NCBI RefSeq assembly: GCF_051903925.1
Contig: NZ_CP173678.1
Span: 3,100,001 to 3,164,000 of the forward strand
Direction: 5' to 3'
Source: G051903925 sp051903925
GTDB taxonomy: Bacteria > Pseudomonadota > Alphaproteobacteria > Zavarziniales > Zavarziniaceae
DNA: 64,000 bases
In this document: piece by piece, positions 8,143-16,048 of the stretch
Numbering within the stretch: the first letter of the stretch is position 1
Layout of the letters: every line of letters starts with the position of its first letter
The notes under the pieces: model-generated
Told to the model about the DNA's origin: nothing
The model's input: the letters and a program-made list of their open reading frames with translations, nothing else
Database searches by the model: none
Made by a program: the position numbers and the translations under genes

Positions 8143-9273
8143 CTAGTGGCTGGCGCTGGCCTTGGCGGTGCCGATGACGTGGCTGAGGCCCAGGGGGAGG
8201 TCGGCTGGGTGGCCGGTGTCGATGGCGACGACGGCACTCATGCCGGCGCGCAGCGGCGGGTTGTCTGTTGCGGGATCGATCGCGACACGCAAGGGAATGC
8301 GTTGCACCACCTTGACCCAGTTGCCGCTGGAATTCTGCGCCGGCAGGACCGAGAACTGCGCATCGCTGGCCGGGCTCAGCGTGTCGACATGGCCGTGCCA
8401 GGTCGCCCCAGGATAGGCGTCGATCGTGATCGTGACAGGGTCGCCGGCCTTGACCCAGGTGAGCTCTGTCTCCTTGGGACTGGCCTCCACCCACATGTCG
8501 CTCTCGTGAACGATGGAGAACAGCGCGCGCGACGCACTGACCACCTGGCCCGGCTGGACGGCCGTCACATTGGCCGTGATGCCGTCAATGGGCGCCACGA
8601 TCCTGGTATTCCGCAGGTTGCGCTCCGCGGCGTGCAGGCCGGCCAGGGCGTCCTGGACCATGGCATAGTCGTCGACCGCCTTGCCCGCGTCGCCATCCAG
8701 GACCGAGCTGATGACGGCCGCCTGCTGGTCGGCGGCGGCGGCATCGGCGCGGGCCTTGGTCGAATCGTGTTCCGCCTGGTCGAAGGTGGCGCGGGCGATC
8801 ACGCCACGTGCCAGCAGGTCCTGCTTGCGCTGAAGCTCCCGCTGGTAGAAGGCCAGGTCGCTGCGGGCGCTGCGCACTTCCTGCTGCCGCTGGGCGAAGG
8901 TCGCCTTGGCGGCGGCGACCTGGTTGCGGACGGTCGCCAGCTTGGCCTGCGCCTGCTCGACCGCGATGCGATAGGGCTCGTCGTCGATCTCGACCAGCAG
9001 CTGGCCCGCCTTCACCGCCTCGTGCTCGCCGACCAGGATGCGGGTGACACGACCCGCCACCTCGGACGACACCGTCGCGATGTCGGCCCGGACGTAGGCA
9101 TTGTCGATGCCGACGACACCACGGTCGGTGGCGTAGGCATAGGTGATGCCCGCCAGCACGGCGATCGGCCCCAGCGCCAGCAGCAGCGGGCGCAGCCAGC
9201 GCCGTTTGCGTGCGCGCGGCGGCGGCGCCGGCGTGGGGATCGGATCGGGCCCAGTCGCCCCGGCATCAGCCAT
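8143..9273 (-). CDS. emrA: EmrA/HlyD family membrane fusion protein
   Basis: This 376-residue periplasmic adaptor has one N-terminal membrane anchor (about residues 30-50). It is followed by the lipoyl-like half-motif DNAYVRADIATVSSEVAGRV, a long alpha-helical hairpin rich in Ala/Gln/Arg (about 100-200), the second half-motif APIDGITANV, and the beta-barrel domain with SPKETELTWVKAGDPV. It links EmrB to an outer-membrane factor. The ATG at 9273 overlaps the end of the marR gene by eight bases, which fits one operon. A start ten codons upstream, inside marR, is less likely. Confidence 0.88.
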   Translation of the reverse strand: MADAGATGPDPIPTPAPPPRARKRRWLRPLLLALGPIAVLAGITYAYATDRGVVGIDNAYVRADIATVSSEVAGRVTRILVGEHEAVKAGQLLVEIDDEPYRIAVEQAQAKLATVRNQVAAAKATFAQRQQEVRSARSDLAFYQRELQRKQDLLARGVIARATFDQAEHDSTKARADAAAADQQAAVISSVLDGDAGKAVDDYAMVQDALAGLHAAERNLRNTRIVAPIDGITANVTAVQPGQVVSASRALFSIVHESDMWVEASPKETELTWVKAGDPVTITIDAYPGATWHGHVDTLSPASDAQFSVLPAQNSSGNWVKVVQRIPLRVAIDPATDNPPLRAGMSAVVAIDTGHPADLPLGLSHVIGTAKASASH

Positions 9274-9754
9274 GACGCAGCTCCCGCGCAGGCGCGCCGC
9301 CATCGCGATCGCCGGGCGTCTGGCACAGGTTGGCGCGGACGGAATGCAGTAGCTCGACCAGGGTATCGCGCCCGCTCTGCGGCAGGCCGGCCATGGCCTC
9401 CTCCCGCACCTCCTCGGCGATGCGCCAGATGCGGTCGAGGAGGGGGCGTGCCGTCTCGGTCAGGTAGAGGATGTAGGCGCGGCGATCATTGGGGTCGGTG
9501 CGCCTCTCGACCAGGCGCGCCGACTCAAGCCGGTCGAGCTGGCGCGCCAGCGTGATCGGCTCGACCTCCAGGATCGAGGCCAGCGTCGTCTGGTTCACGC
9601 CTTCGTTCCGGGCAAGGTGGGCCAGCACGGAATACTGCGCGCGGGTCAGGGGCAGCTTCTCGCTCCGGGCACGCTGTTCGAAACGCTTGCGCATCAGGCG
9701 GGCGACATCGTTCAGGACGAAGCCCCACGAGCGGGTGGGATTGGTGTCGGTCAT
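9266..9754 (-). CDS. MarR family repressor of the emrAB operon
   Basis: This 162-residue MarR protein has SEKLPLTRAQYSVLAHLARN leading to the HTH, a recognition helix near NQTTLASILEVEPITLARQL, and the wing VERRTDPNDRRAYILYLTE carrying the usual Asp-x-Arg at the tip. It is first in the operon with emrA and emrB, an arrangement known for EmrR/MprA-like regulators that respond to drug ligands. A perfect palindrome lies 33 bases upstream of its start and is a ready autoregulatory operator. Confidence 0.9.
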   Translation of the reverse strand: MTDTNPTRSWGFVLNDVARLMRKRFEQRARSEKLPLTRAQYSVLAHLARNEGVNQTTLASILEVEPITLARQLDRLESARLVERRTDPNDRRAYILYLTETARPLLDRIWRIAEEVREEAMAGLPQSGRDTLVELLHSVRANLCQTPGDRDGGAPARELRHG

Positions 9755-9786
9755 CGCGTCTGCTGGGGTGCTGGGGGTGTCTGGCT

Positions 9787-9806
9787 ATAATAAGGTTGCT
9801 TATTAT
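9787..9806. promoter_or_regulatory. MarR autoregulatory operator candidate
   Basis: ATAATAAG-GTTG-CTTATTAT is a perfect 8-base inverted repeat with a 4-base spacer, A+T-rich in a G+C-rich genome, directly upstream of the marR-emrA-emrB operon. Size and symmetry match MarR-family operators. The rest of the gap to 10008 shows no gene. Confidence 0.7.
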
Positions 9807-10008
9807 CGATCGAGCCAATGATAAGCACGCATGGCAGAATCGCGTGGTGCTGCCACCGCGACCCCCTCCATCCGGTACCTGGACCCCGGCCTTGGGACAG
9901 CCATCCCCCTTGCAAGGCACTACTCAGCGGGTGGAACGCGCTCTAAGAAGGGTGGCAATCGCGTCGCACTGACGGCGCCAAGCAAAACAAGGAGGGAACG
10001 GGCACCGC

Positions 10009-13000
10009 ATGACCATCCGCCATGTCCTGATCGCCAATCGTGGCGAGATCGCAATCCGCATTGCCCGCGCCGCCGGCGAGCTTGGCCTGCGCACGACGGC
10101 CATCCATTCCGAGGACGATGCCCGGTCGCTGCATGTCCGGATCGCCGACAGTGCGGTGGCGCTGAAGGGCTCGGGCGCCAGCGCCTACCTGGACATCGGC
10201 CAGGTCGTGGCCGCGGCGAAGGAGGCGGGCGCCGATGCGGTCCATCCGGGATACGGCTTCCTGGCCGAGAATGCGGCGTTCGCGCAGGCCTGTACTGATG
10301 CCGGGCTGGTCTTCATCGGGCCGCGGCCGGACGTGCTGGACCTGTTTGGCGACAAGGCCAAGGCCCGCGCCCTGGCCGGCAAGGTCGGCGTGCCATTGCT
10401 GCAGGGCTCGATCGGGGCGGCCAGCCTGGAGGAGGTCAAGGCCTTCATGGGCGAACTGGGGCCGGGTGGCGCGGTCATGATCAAGGCGGTGGCCGGCGGC
10501 GGTGGCCGCGGCATGCGTGCCGTGACCGATCCTGCCCAGCTGGACGAGGCCTATGCCCGCTGCCAGTCGGAGGCGAAGGCGTCGTTCGGCAATGGCGACG
10601 TGTTCGTGGAGCGCTACCTGCCGCGGGCCCGGCATGTGGAGATCCAGGTGATCGGCGACGGCACGGGCGCCGTCTCCCACGTCTGGGAACGCGAATGCAC
10701 GATCCAGCGCCGCAACCAGAAGATCGTGGAAGTGGCGCCCAGCCCCACCCTGTCGCCCGCGGTGCGCGACGCACTGGCCGCGGCTGCGGTCAGGCTGGCC
10801 CAGGCCGCGCGCTATGACAGCCTGGGTACGTTCGAGTTCCTGGTCGATGCTGCCTCCCCCGGCGAGGATGGCTTCTTCTTCATCGAGGCGAACCCAAGGC
10901 TCCAGGTCGAGCACACGGTGACCGAGCAGGTGACCGACATCGACCTGGTCAAGAGCCAGATCCGCATCGCAGGCGGCGCCACGCTCGAATCGCTGGGCCT
11001 GACGCAGGGGCAGATCCCGAAGCCCCGCGGCCACGCGATCCAGCTGCGCATCAACATGGAGACGATGGACGCAACCGGCGCGGCGCGGCCGTCCGGTGGC
11101 CTGCTGGCGGCGTTCGAGCCGCCGACGGGGCCGGGCATCCGCGTCGATACGTTCGGCTACGCCGGCTATGTCACCAGCCCCAACTTCGACAGCCTGCTGG
11201 CCAAGGTGATCGCGCATTCCGCCTCGCCCGACTATGGCGACGCGGTGGCGCGCGCGCTGCGCGCGCTGGGCGAGTTCCGGATCGAGGGGGTGGCGACGAA
11301 CCTGCCGTTCCTGTCGGTCCTGCTGCGCCATCCGGATGTAGCGGCGAATCGCGTCACGACCCGCTTCATCGAGGATCACGCGGCCGAGCTGGTTGCGGCG
11401 ATTCCCGACCTGCCGCGCCGGGTCTTTGCCGACGTGGCGGCACCCGACAGCACCCTGCCGCGTGACATCCCCATGGCCGACGCGCCCGAGGACAGCGTCG
11501 GCGTGCCGGCACCGCTTCAGGGCAAGGTGGTCGCCATCGACGTGAAGGTGGGCGACACGGTCCGCGCAGGCCAGGCGGTGGCGGTGCTCGAGGCCATGAA
11601 GATGGAGCATGTCGTCGAGGCGACGGTCGGCGGCGTGGTCAGCCTGGTCGCCGTCGATCCCGGAGACGTCCTGTTCGAGGGCCAGGCGCTTCTCTTCGTC
11701 ACCCCGGCCGACGTCGCGGGGGCCGAGGCGCTGGCCGCGGAAGAGATCGACCTGGACGCGATCCGCCCCGACCTGGCCGAGGTGATCGAGCGCCACCGCA
11801 TCACCCTGGACGAGGCGCGGCCCGATGCCGTCGCCAGGCGCCGGAAGACGGGCCAGCGCACCGCGCGCGAGAACGTCAACGACCTGGTTGATCCCGGGAC
11901 CTTCATCGAATACGGCGCGCTGACCCTGGCCGCCCAGCGCCGGCGGCGGTCGCTGGAGGAGCTGCTGCGGATGAGCCCGGCCGACGGCCTGGTCGTCGGC
12001 ATCGGCAGCGTCAACGGCGACAAGTTCGACGACGAGCAGTCGCGCACCGCCGTCATGTCCTATGACTACACCGTCCTGGCCGGGACCCAGGGCATGAACA
12101 ACCACAAGAAGACCGACCGCTTCCTGCGCGTGGTCGAACAGAATCGGCTGCCCTTCGTCCTGTTCGCGGAGGGGGGCGGCGGGCGGCCCGGCGATACCGA
12201 CGCCCTGGGCTCGGCCGGCCTGGACGTGATGACCTTCTACGAGTTCGCGCGCCTGTCCGCGATGATGCCGCGTCTGGGCGTCGTCTCCGGCTACTGCTTC
12301 GCCGGCAATGCGGCGCTGCTGGGCTGCTGCGACACGATCATCGCGACCAAGAAGTCGTATATCGGCATGGGCGGCCCGGCGATGATCGAGGGCGGCGGAC
12401 TTGGCGTCTACAAGCCGACCGAGGTCGGCCCGGTCGAGGATCAGGTCCCCAATGGGGTGATCGACCTTCTGGTGGAGGACGAGGCGGAAGCCGTCGCCGC
12501 GTCCAAGCAGTACCTGTCCTATTTCCAGGGTGCGGTGAAGGACTGGACCGCCGCCGACCAGCGCCTGCTGCGGCGGGCGATCCCGGAAAACCGCCTGCGC
12601 GTCTATGACGTGCGGCAGGTGATCGAGACCCTGGCCGATACCGGTTCGGTCATGGAACTGCGCCGCGAGTTCGGCATCGGCATCCTGACCTGCTTCGTGC
12701 GGATCGAGGGGCGCCCGTTCGGCCTGATCGCCAACAACCCGATGCACCTGGGCGGCGCCATCGATGCCCCGGCGGGTGACAAGGCCGCGCGCTTCATCCA
12801 GCTCTGCGATGCCTTCGACATCCCCATGATCTCGCTCTGCGATACGCCCGGCTTCATGGTCGGGCCAGAGGTCGAGAAGACGGCCCAGGTGCGCCGCGTC
12901 AGCCGCATGTTCGTGGCCGCCGCCACCGCCAGCGTGCCGATCTTCACCATCGTCCTGCGCAAGGGCTATGGCCTGGGCGCGCAGGCCATGGCGGGCGGCA

Positions 13001-13320
13001 GCTTCCATGCGCCGTTCTTCATCGCCTCCTGGCCCACGGGCGAGTTCGGCGGCATGGGGCTGGAGGGGGCGGTGCGCCTGGGCTACCGCAACGAGCTTGC
13101 GGCCCTGACCGACCCTGTGGAGCGCGACGCGCTGTACCGCAAGCTGCTCGACAAGCTCTATGAGAACGGCAAGGCGATCAACATGGCGGCCTTCCTGGAG
13201 ATCGACGCCGTGATCGATCCGCTGGAAACGCGGCGCTGGATCATGCGCGGCCTGCGCTCGGTGCCGAAGCGGCCGCTGCCGCCCGAGGGCAAGCGCCGCC
13301 CCTTCGTCGACACGTATTGA
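10009..13320 (+). CDS. Single-chain multidomain acyl-CoA carboxylase
   Basis: One 1103-residue polypeptide holds all three parts of a biotin-dependent carboxylase. Biotin carboxylase spans about 1-450 (VLIANRGEIAIRI start, glycine-rich KAVAGGGGRGMR of ATP-grasp, IEANPRLQVEHTVTE). The biotin carrier domain covers about 500-570, with biotinyl Lys531 in EAMKMEH. A fused two-lobed carboxyltransferase follows from about 610. The order matches the long-chain acyl-CoA carboxylases known from Rhodopseudomonas and Mycobacterium, homohexamers carboxylating acyl-CoAs with ATP and bicarbonate. Chain-length preference cannot be read here. It is monocistronic, with AGGAGG about a dozen bases before the ATG and a strong terminator after the stop. 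Confidence 0.9.
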   Translation: MTIRHVLIANRGEIAIRIARAAGELGLRTTAIHSEDDARSLHVRIADSAVALKGSGASAYLDIGQVVAAAKEAGADAVHPGYGFLAENAAFAQACTDAGLVFIGPRPDVLDLFGDKAKARALAGKVGVPLLQGSIGAASLEEVKAFMGELGPGGAVMIKAVAGGGGRGMRAVTDPAQLDEAYARCQSEAKASFGNGDVFVERYLPRARHVEIQVIGDGTGAVSHVWERECTIQRRNQKIVEVAPSPTLSPAVRDALAAAAVRLAQAARYDSLGTFEFLVDAASPGEDGFFFIEANPRLQVEHTVTEQVTDIDLVKSQIRIAGGATLESLGLTQGQIPKPRGHAIQLRINMETMDATGAARPSGGLLAAFEPPTGPGIRVDTFGYAGYVTSPNFDSLLAKVIAHSASPDYGDAVARALRALGEFRIEGVATNLPFLSVLLRHPDVAANRVTTRFIEDHAAELVAAIPDLPRRVFADVAAPDSTLPRDIPMADAPEDSVGVPAPLQGKVVAIDVKVGDTVRAGQAVAVLEAMKMEHVVEATVGGVVSLVAVDPGDVLFEGQALLFVTPADVAGAEALAAEEIDLDAIRPDLAEVIERHRITLDEARPDAVARRRKTGQRTARENVNDLVDPGTFIEYGALTLAAQRRRRSLEELLRMSPADGLVVGIGSVNGDKFDDEQSRTAVMSYDYTVLAGTQGMNNHKKTDRFLRVVEQNRLPFVLFAEGGGGRPGDTDALGSAGLDVMTFYEFARLSAMMPRLGVVSGYCFAGNAALLGCCDTIIATKKSYIGMGGPAMIEGGGLGVYKPTEVGPVEDQVPNGVIDLLVEDEAEAVAASKQYLSYFQGAVKDWTAADQRLLRRAIPENRLRVYDVRQVIETLADTGSVMELRREFGIGILTCFVRIEGRPFGLIANNPMHLGGAIDAPAGDKAARFIQLCDAFDIPMISLCDTPGFMVGPEVEKTAQVRRVSRMFVAAATASVPIFTIVLRKGYGLGAQAMAGGSFHAPFFIASWPTGEFGGMGLEGAVRLGYRNELAALTDPVERDALYRKLLDKLYENGKAINMAAFLEIDAVIDPLETRRWIMRGLRSVPKRPLPPEGKRRPFVDTY

Positions 13321-13347
13321 GGATGTATTTGGAAGACCAATCCTCTT

Positions 13348-13386
13348 CCGCTCATCCCCGCGAAGGCGGGGATGAGCGGTCTTTTT
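13348..13386 (+). terminator. Rho-independent terminator made from an intergenic repeat copy
   Basis: CCGCTCATCCCCGC and its exact complement GCGGGGATGAGCGG form a 14-base-pair stem around a GAAG tetraloop, followed by TCTTTTT. It lies 28 bases after the carboxylase stop. The stem is the same sequence family as the repeat arms at 8033-8116. Confidence 0.85.
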
Positions 13387-13402
13387 CGAAGATGACGAGC
13401 GG

Positions 13403-14296
13403 GTGAGGCTGGTCCAAGGCAGCCTGCTGCGCGGCTTTGCCTGGGGTGCGCTGGCGATCCTGATCTGGGCCGGCTGGATGATCGCCAGTCGGATCGGCGT
13501 CACCGGCACGCTGCACGCCGCGGACCTGACCATGTTCCGGGTCGGCATCTCGGCTTTGATCCTGGCGCCGCTGCTGCTGCGTCGGCGGCTGCATGGCCTG
13601 CGCGGCGGCCTGCCCATCGTGGTTGCCATGGTCTGTGGCCTGGGCGCGCCCTATGCCCTGATCGCGGCGGAGGGGCTGGCCTATGCGCCGGTCGCCCATG
13701 CCGCGATGATCCCGGGAACGCTGCCGCTGTGGGTCGCCCTGATCTCGGCCGTCCTGCTGGGCGAGCGCTTCGCGAAGACGCGGCTGCTGGGCCTGGTGCT
13801 GATCCCGCTTGGCGTCCTGTCGATCGCAGGGGTCAGCTTGGCGACCGGCGATCATGACCAGGCGATCGGCCATGGCCTGTTCCTGCTGGCCGGTCTGACC
13901 TGGGCGATCGGCACCGTCGCGCTGCGCCAATCGGGGCTGGACGCGCTGCATGCAGCGGCGGTGGTCAGCCTTGTCTCGGCCCTGGGCTTCCTGCCGGTCT
14001 ACCTGTTCGTGATCGGGCCGGGCCTGGGCCAGGCCAGTGCCTTCGACATCGCCTGGCAGGCGCTCTACCACGGGGTTGCGGTCGGGACGGTTGCCCTGGT
14101 GGCGTTCGGCCGGGCGGTGGCGTTGATCGGCCCGTCGCGGGCCGCCGTGCTGGGGCCGCTGGTTCCGGTCGTCGCGACGCTGGCCGCGATTCCCATACTG
14201 GGCGAATGGCCCGGCGGCCTGGACGTGCTGGGCATCGCCCTGATCGTCGCGGGCGTCGTCCTGGCAAGCGGTGCGGCAGGCACCACGCAGCCATGA
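13403..14296 (+). CDS. EamA/DMT family transporter
   Basis: This 297-residue inner-membrane protein has ten hydrophobic helices in two EamA repeats. GALAILIWAGWMIASR opens repeat one and LTWAIGTVALRQSGL starts repeat two; the C-terminal repeat ends GEWPGGLDVLGIALIVAGVVLASG. The family exports metabolites such as amino acids; the substrate is unknown. The start is GTG at 13403, since no ATG precedes the first helix. Its stop overlaps the next gene's start by four bases (ATGA). Confidence 0.85.
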   Translation: MRLVQGSLLRGFAWGALAILIWAGWMIASRIGVTGTLHAADLTMFRVGISALILAPLLLRRRLHGLRGGLPIVVAMVCGLGAPYALIAAEGLAYAPVAHAAMIPGTLPLWVALISAVLLGERFAKTRLLGLVLIPLGVLSIAGVSLATGDHDQAIGHGLFLLAGLTWAIGTVALRQSGLDALHAAAVVSLVSALGFLPVYLFVIGPGLGQASAFDIAWQALYHGVAVGTVALVAFGRAVALIGPSRAAVLGPLVPVVATLAAIPILGEWPGGLDVLGIALIVAGVVLASGAAGTTQP

Positions 14297-14559
14297 ATGC
14301 GGAAGTTTCATGGGATCTCATCATGTCGGAAGACATGGCTTTTGCCGAAGGTTGTTACCGCCTGGATGGTGGCGATTGGCAGGTCGTCATTGCTTTCAAG
14401 AGCACCGGCATTGACACTGTTGAGTTAAGAAATGTGCGATGGGAGAGCGGCGTAACCGGATTGAATCTGCTTTTTCCTGACAATGGAAAAATCAATAGAT
14501 CTACGGTATTGCGATGTATGTCCGATGTCCTCGGTGTGACCAATTGGCGGGAGGTTTGA
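14293..14559 (+). CDS. Small hypothetical protein with lower G+C
   Basis: An 88-residue open frame starts with ATG overlapping the upstream EamA stop (ATGA). I do not recognise the product. It is soluble-looking, with no membrane segment or signal peptide, and has alternating hydrophobic stretches such as WQVVIAFKST and GLNLLFPDNGK suggesting a small beta-rich fold. Base composition is near half G+C by eye against about two thirds in the neighbours, and codons such as TTA, AGA and AAA appear that neighbours avoid. This suggests recent acquisition. It may be co-transcribed with the transporter. Confidence 0.55.
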   Translation: MNAEVSWDLIMSEDMAFAEGCYRLDGGDWQVVIAFKSTGIDTVELRNVRWESGVTGLNLLFPDNGKINRSTVLRCMSDVLGVTNWREV

Positions 14560-14646
14560 GGTCCCGACTCGATCATATTGCGATAGCCATCCAGGAATTT
14601 GATCGCTGCTGCGGCCACGGTCTCCGCCGAGCCGCACGGTCCCGCC

Positions 14647-15144
14647 TCAGGGTGGGGGAAAGACGCCCGTCAGGAGCCACGGCTGGCCGGGATCGCGAGC
14701 CGGCAGGGGCATGTTGCAGAATTCGACATCCAGGTAGTCGCGGTCCAGGCCCAGGACGCGGCCGCGGGTAATGCTCGGCTCGCTCTCGCGTGCGAGCCAG
14801 CGATAGAGCCCGGCCTGGACCTCCGCGTCGGCCGGGGTGTAGAGGCCGCGCACGGTGAGGCCTGTCGGCTCGATCCCGAAGCGTTGCCGGATCGCGGAGC
14901 CGACCAGCCGAAAATGCCAGTCGGCCCCATCGTCCAGTGGCTCGAACAGGATGAGGTTCGGCATGAAGCGCAGCAGGTCGCGGCAGGGCACGTCGGCCCG
15001 CGTGAATGCCTGGCCCGTCTGGCGCCGCGCCTGCCACAGGGCCATGAAGTCCACGGCCAGCGGATAGGTCGGCGCCGGGACAGTCGCCACCTCGATCCCC
15101 ACCTGGAGCAGGCCGGGCACGGCAAGGGCGCGGGTGGGCGGCAT
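14647..15144 (-). CDS. PAS_5-type domain protein, copy 1
   Basis: A 165-residue single-domain protein resembling the PAS_5 (PF07310-like) family found in Rhodospirillales. Conserved blocks are DFMALWQARR near residue 33, RADVPCRDLLRFMPNLILFE (about 48-67), WHFRLVGSAIRQRFG (about 76-90) and the Leu-Asp-Arg-Asp-Tyr-Leu-Asp-Val segment near 133. There is no output domain, so it may sense a small ligand or act as a subunit; function unknown. It is paralogous along its whole length to the gene at 15260-15757. The start was set by alignment with that copy; no strong ribosome site is visible. Confidence 0.75.
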   Translation of the reverse strand: MPPTRALAVPGLLQVGIEVATVPAPTYPLAVDFMALWQARRQTGQAFTRADVPCRDLLRFMPNLILFEPLDDGADWHFRLVGSAIRQRFGIEPTGLTVRGLYTPADAEVQAGLYRWLARESEPSITRGRVLGLDRDYLDVEFCNMPLPARDPGQPWLLTGVFPPP

Positions 15145-15259
15145 CGGCGTCGGGTCGGTCCTGGGCGGCTGTGCAGGCTATCGTGGCCCCACGTCGCCTT
15201 TGTCTACAGTCGCATGGATGGGCAGCGCAACCCAGCCTGCCGTGGCCCCGGCGGGGCGG

Positions 15260-15757
15260 TCACGACGCCAGGAACACCCCCGTCATCAGCCAGGGCTGGA
15301 GTGGATCCCGGCCGGGCAGGGGAATGTCGCAGAATTCGACGTCCATGAAGTCGCGGTCAACGCCCAGGACCCGGCCGCGGGTCACCATGGGGACGCCGCC
15401 CAGGGTCAGGCGCCGGTAATGTGCGGCGCGACCTGCTGCCTCCTCAGCCTCGTAGAGGCCGCGTATGGTCATGCCCGTCAGTTCGACCCCGAAACGCTGA
15501 CGGATCTCTGAGCCGACCAGGCGAAACAGCCAGTCATCGCCATCATTGATCGGCTCGAACAGGATGATGAAGGGCATGAAGCGCAGCAGCGGGCGCGACG
15601 GCACGTCGGCCCGTGTGATCCGCGCACCCTCCGCATCGCGTTGCCGCCACAGTGCCATCAGGTCGCGGGCCAGCGGGAATCTCGGCTCCGGCACGGCGCG
15701 GACGTTGATGCCGATCTGCAGCAGGGGCGGGACGACCTGGGCGCGCTGGTGGGACAT
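15260..15757 (-). CDS. PAS_5-type domain protein, copy 2
   Basis: This 165-residue protein aligns end to end without gaps to the downstream neighbour (14647-15144): PPLLQIGINVRAVPEPRFPL, RADVPSRPLLRFMPFIILFE, WLFRLVGSEIRQRFGVELTG and LGVDRDFMDVEFCDIPLPGR recur in the same order. The pair is a tandem duplication that has since diverged to roughly half identity. The ATG at 15757 is preceded by AGGAG at good spacing; a longer in-frame reading upstream has no family similarity. The 115 bases between the two copies contain no other gene. Confidence 0.78.
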   Translation of the reverse strand: MSHQRAQVVPPLLQIGINVRAVPEPRFPLARDLMALWRQRDAEGARITRADVPSRPLLRFMPFIILFEPINDGDDWLFRLVGSEIRQRFGVELTGMTIRGLYEAEEAAGRAAHYRRLTLGGVPMVTRGRVLGVDRDFMDVEFCDIPLPGRDPLQPWLMTGVFLAS

Positions 15758-15911
15758 CGACTCCTGTCCGCCTGGGACACCGATCCAGCAGGGATGAGGG
15801 CACGCCAGCCACGGCCGGCAGTCCCAGTATCGGCCGCGCCGCGTAGTCCGTCCAGCAGGTCCGCGTTCTGCGCATTGCCATGGCCGCATGCCCTGGGCTA
15901 AGGTCGCGGCC

Positions 15912-16002
15912 ATGCGCACGGTGCTGCCCGCATACGCTCTGCGACTTACCACCCCGGCCCGCTGAGGGCCGGTCGAAGTCCGTTGCGCGCGGTTCGCAGC
16001 GG
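15912..16002 (+). promoter_or_regulatory. Possible leuA leader (short peptide plus two hairpins)
   Basis: A 17-codon frame, MRTVLPAYALRLTTPAR, at 15912-15965 has three leucines and ends inside a perfect hairpin CCGGCCC-GCTGA-GGGCCGG (15954-15972). A second hairpin with one G-U pair follows at 15980-16002. The layout resembles a transcription attenuator, but there is no uninterrupted Leu run and no T tract. Confidence 0.25.
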
Positions 16003-16048
16003 CACCTGACCCCATATCGCTGACGTTCCAGTCGAAGGATGCGCTCCC

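Noticed and set aside
6412..9555. Long plus-strand open frame opposite emrB and emrA
   Set aside because: It is rich in His, Gln and Arg, crosses gene borders and repeats, and has no family similarity.
9943..13629. Very long open frame antisense to the acyl-CoA carboxylase
   Set aside because: It is a by-product of G+C-rich codon use opposite a recognisable enzyme, with low-complexity Arg/His/Asp-rich content and no known domain.
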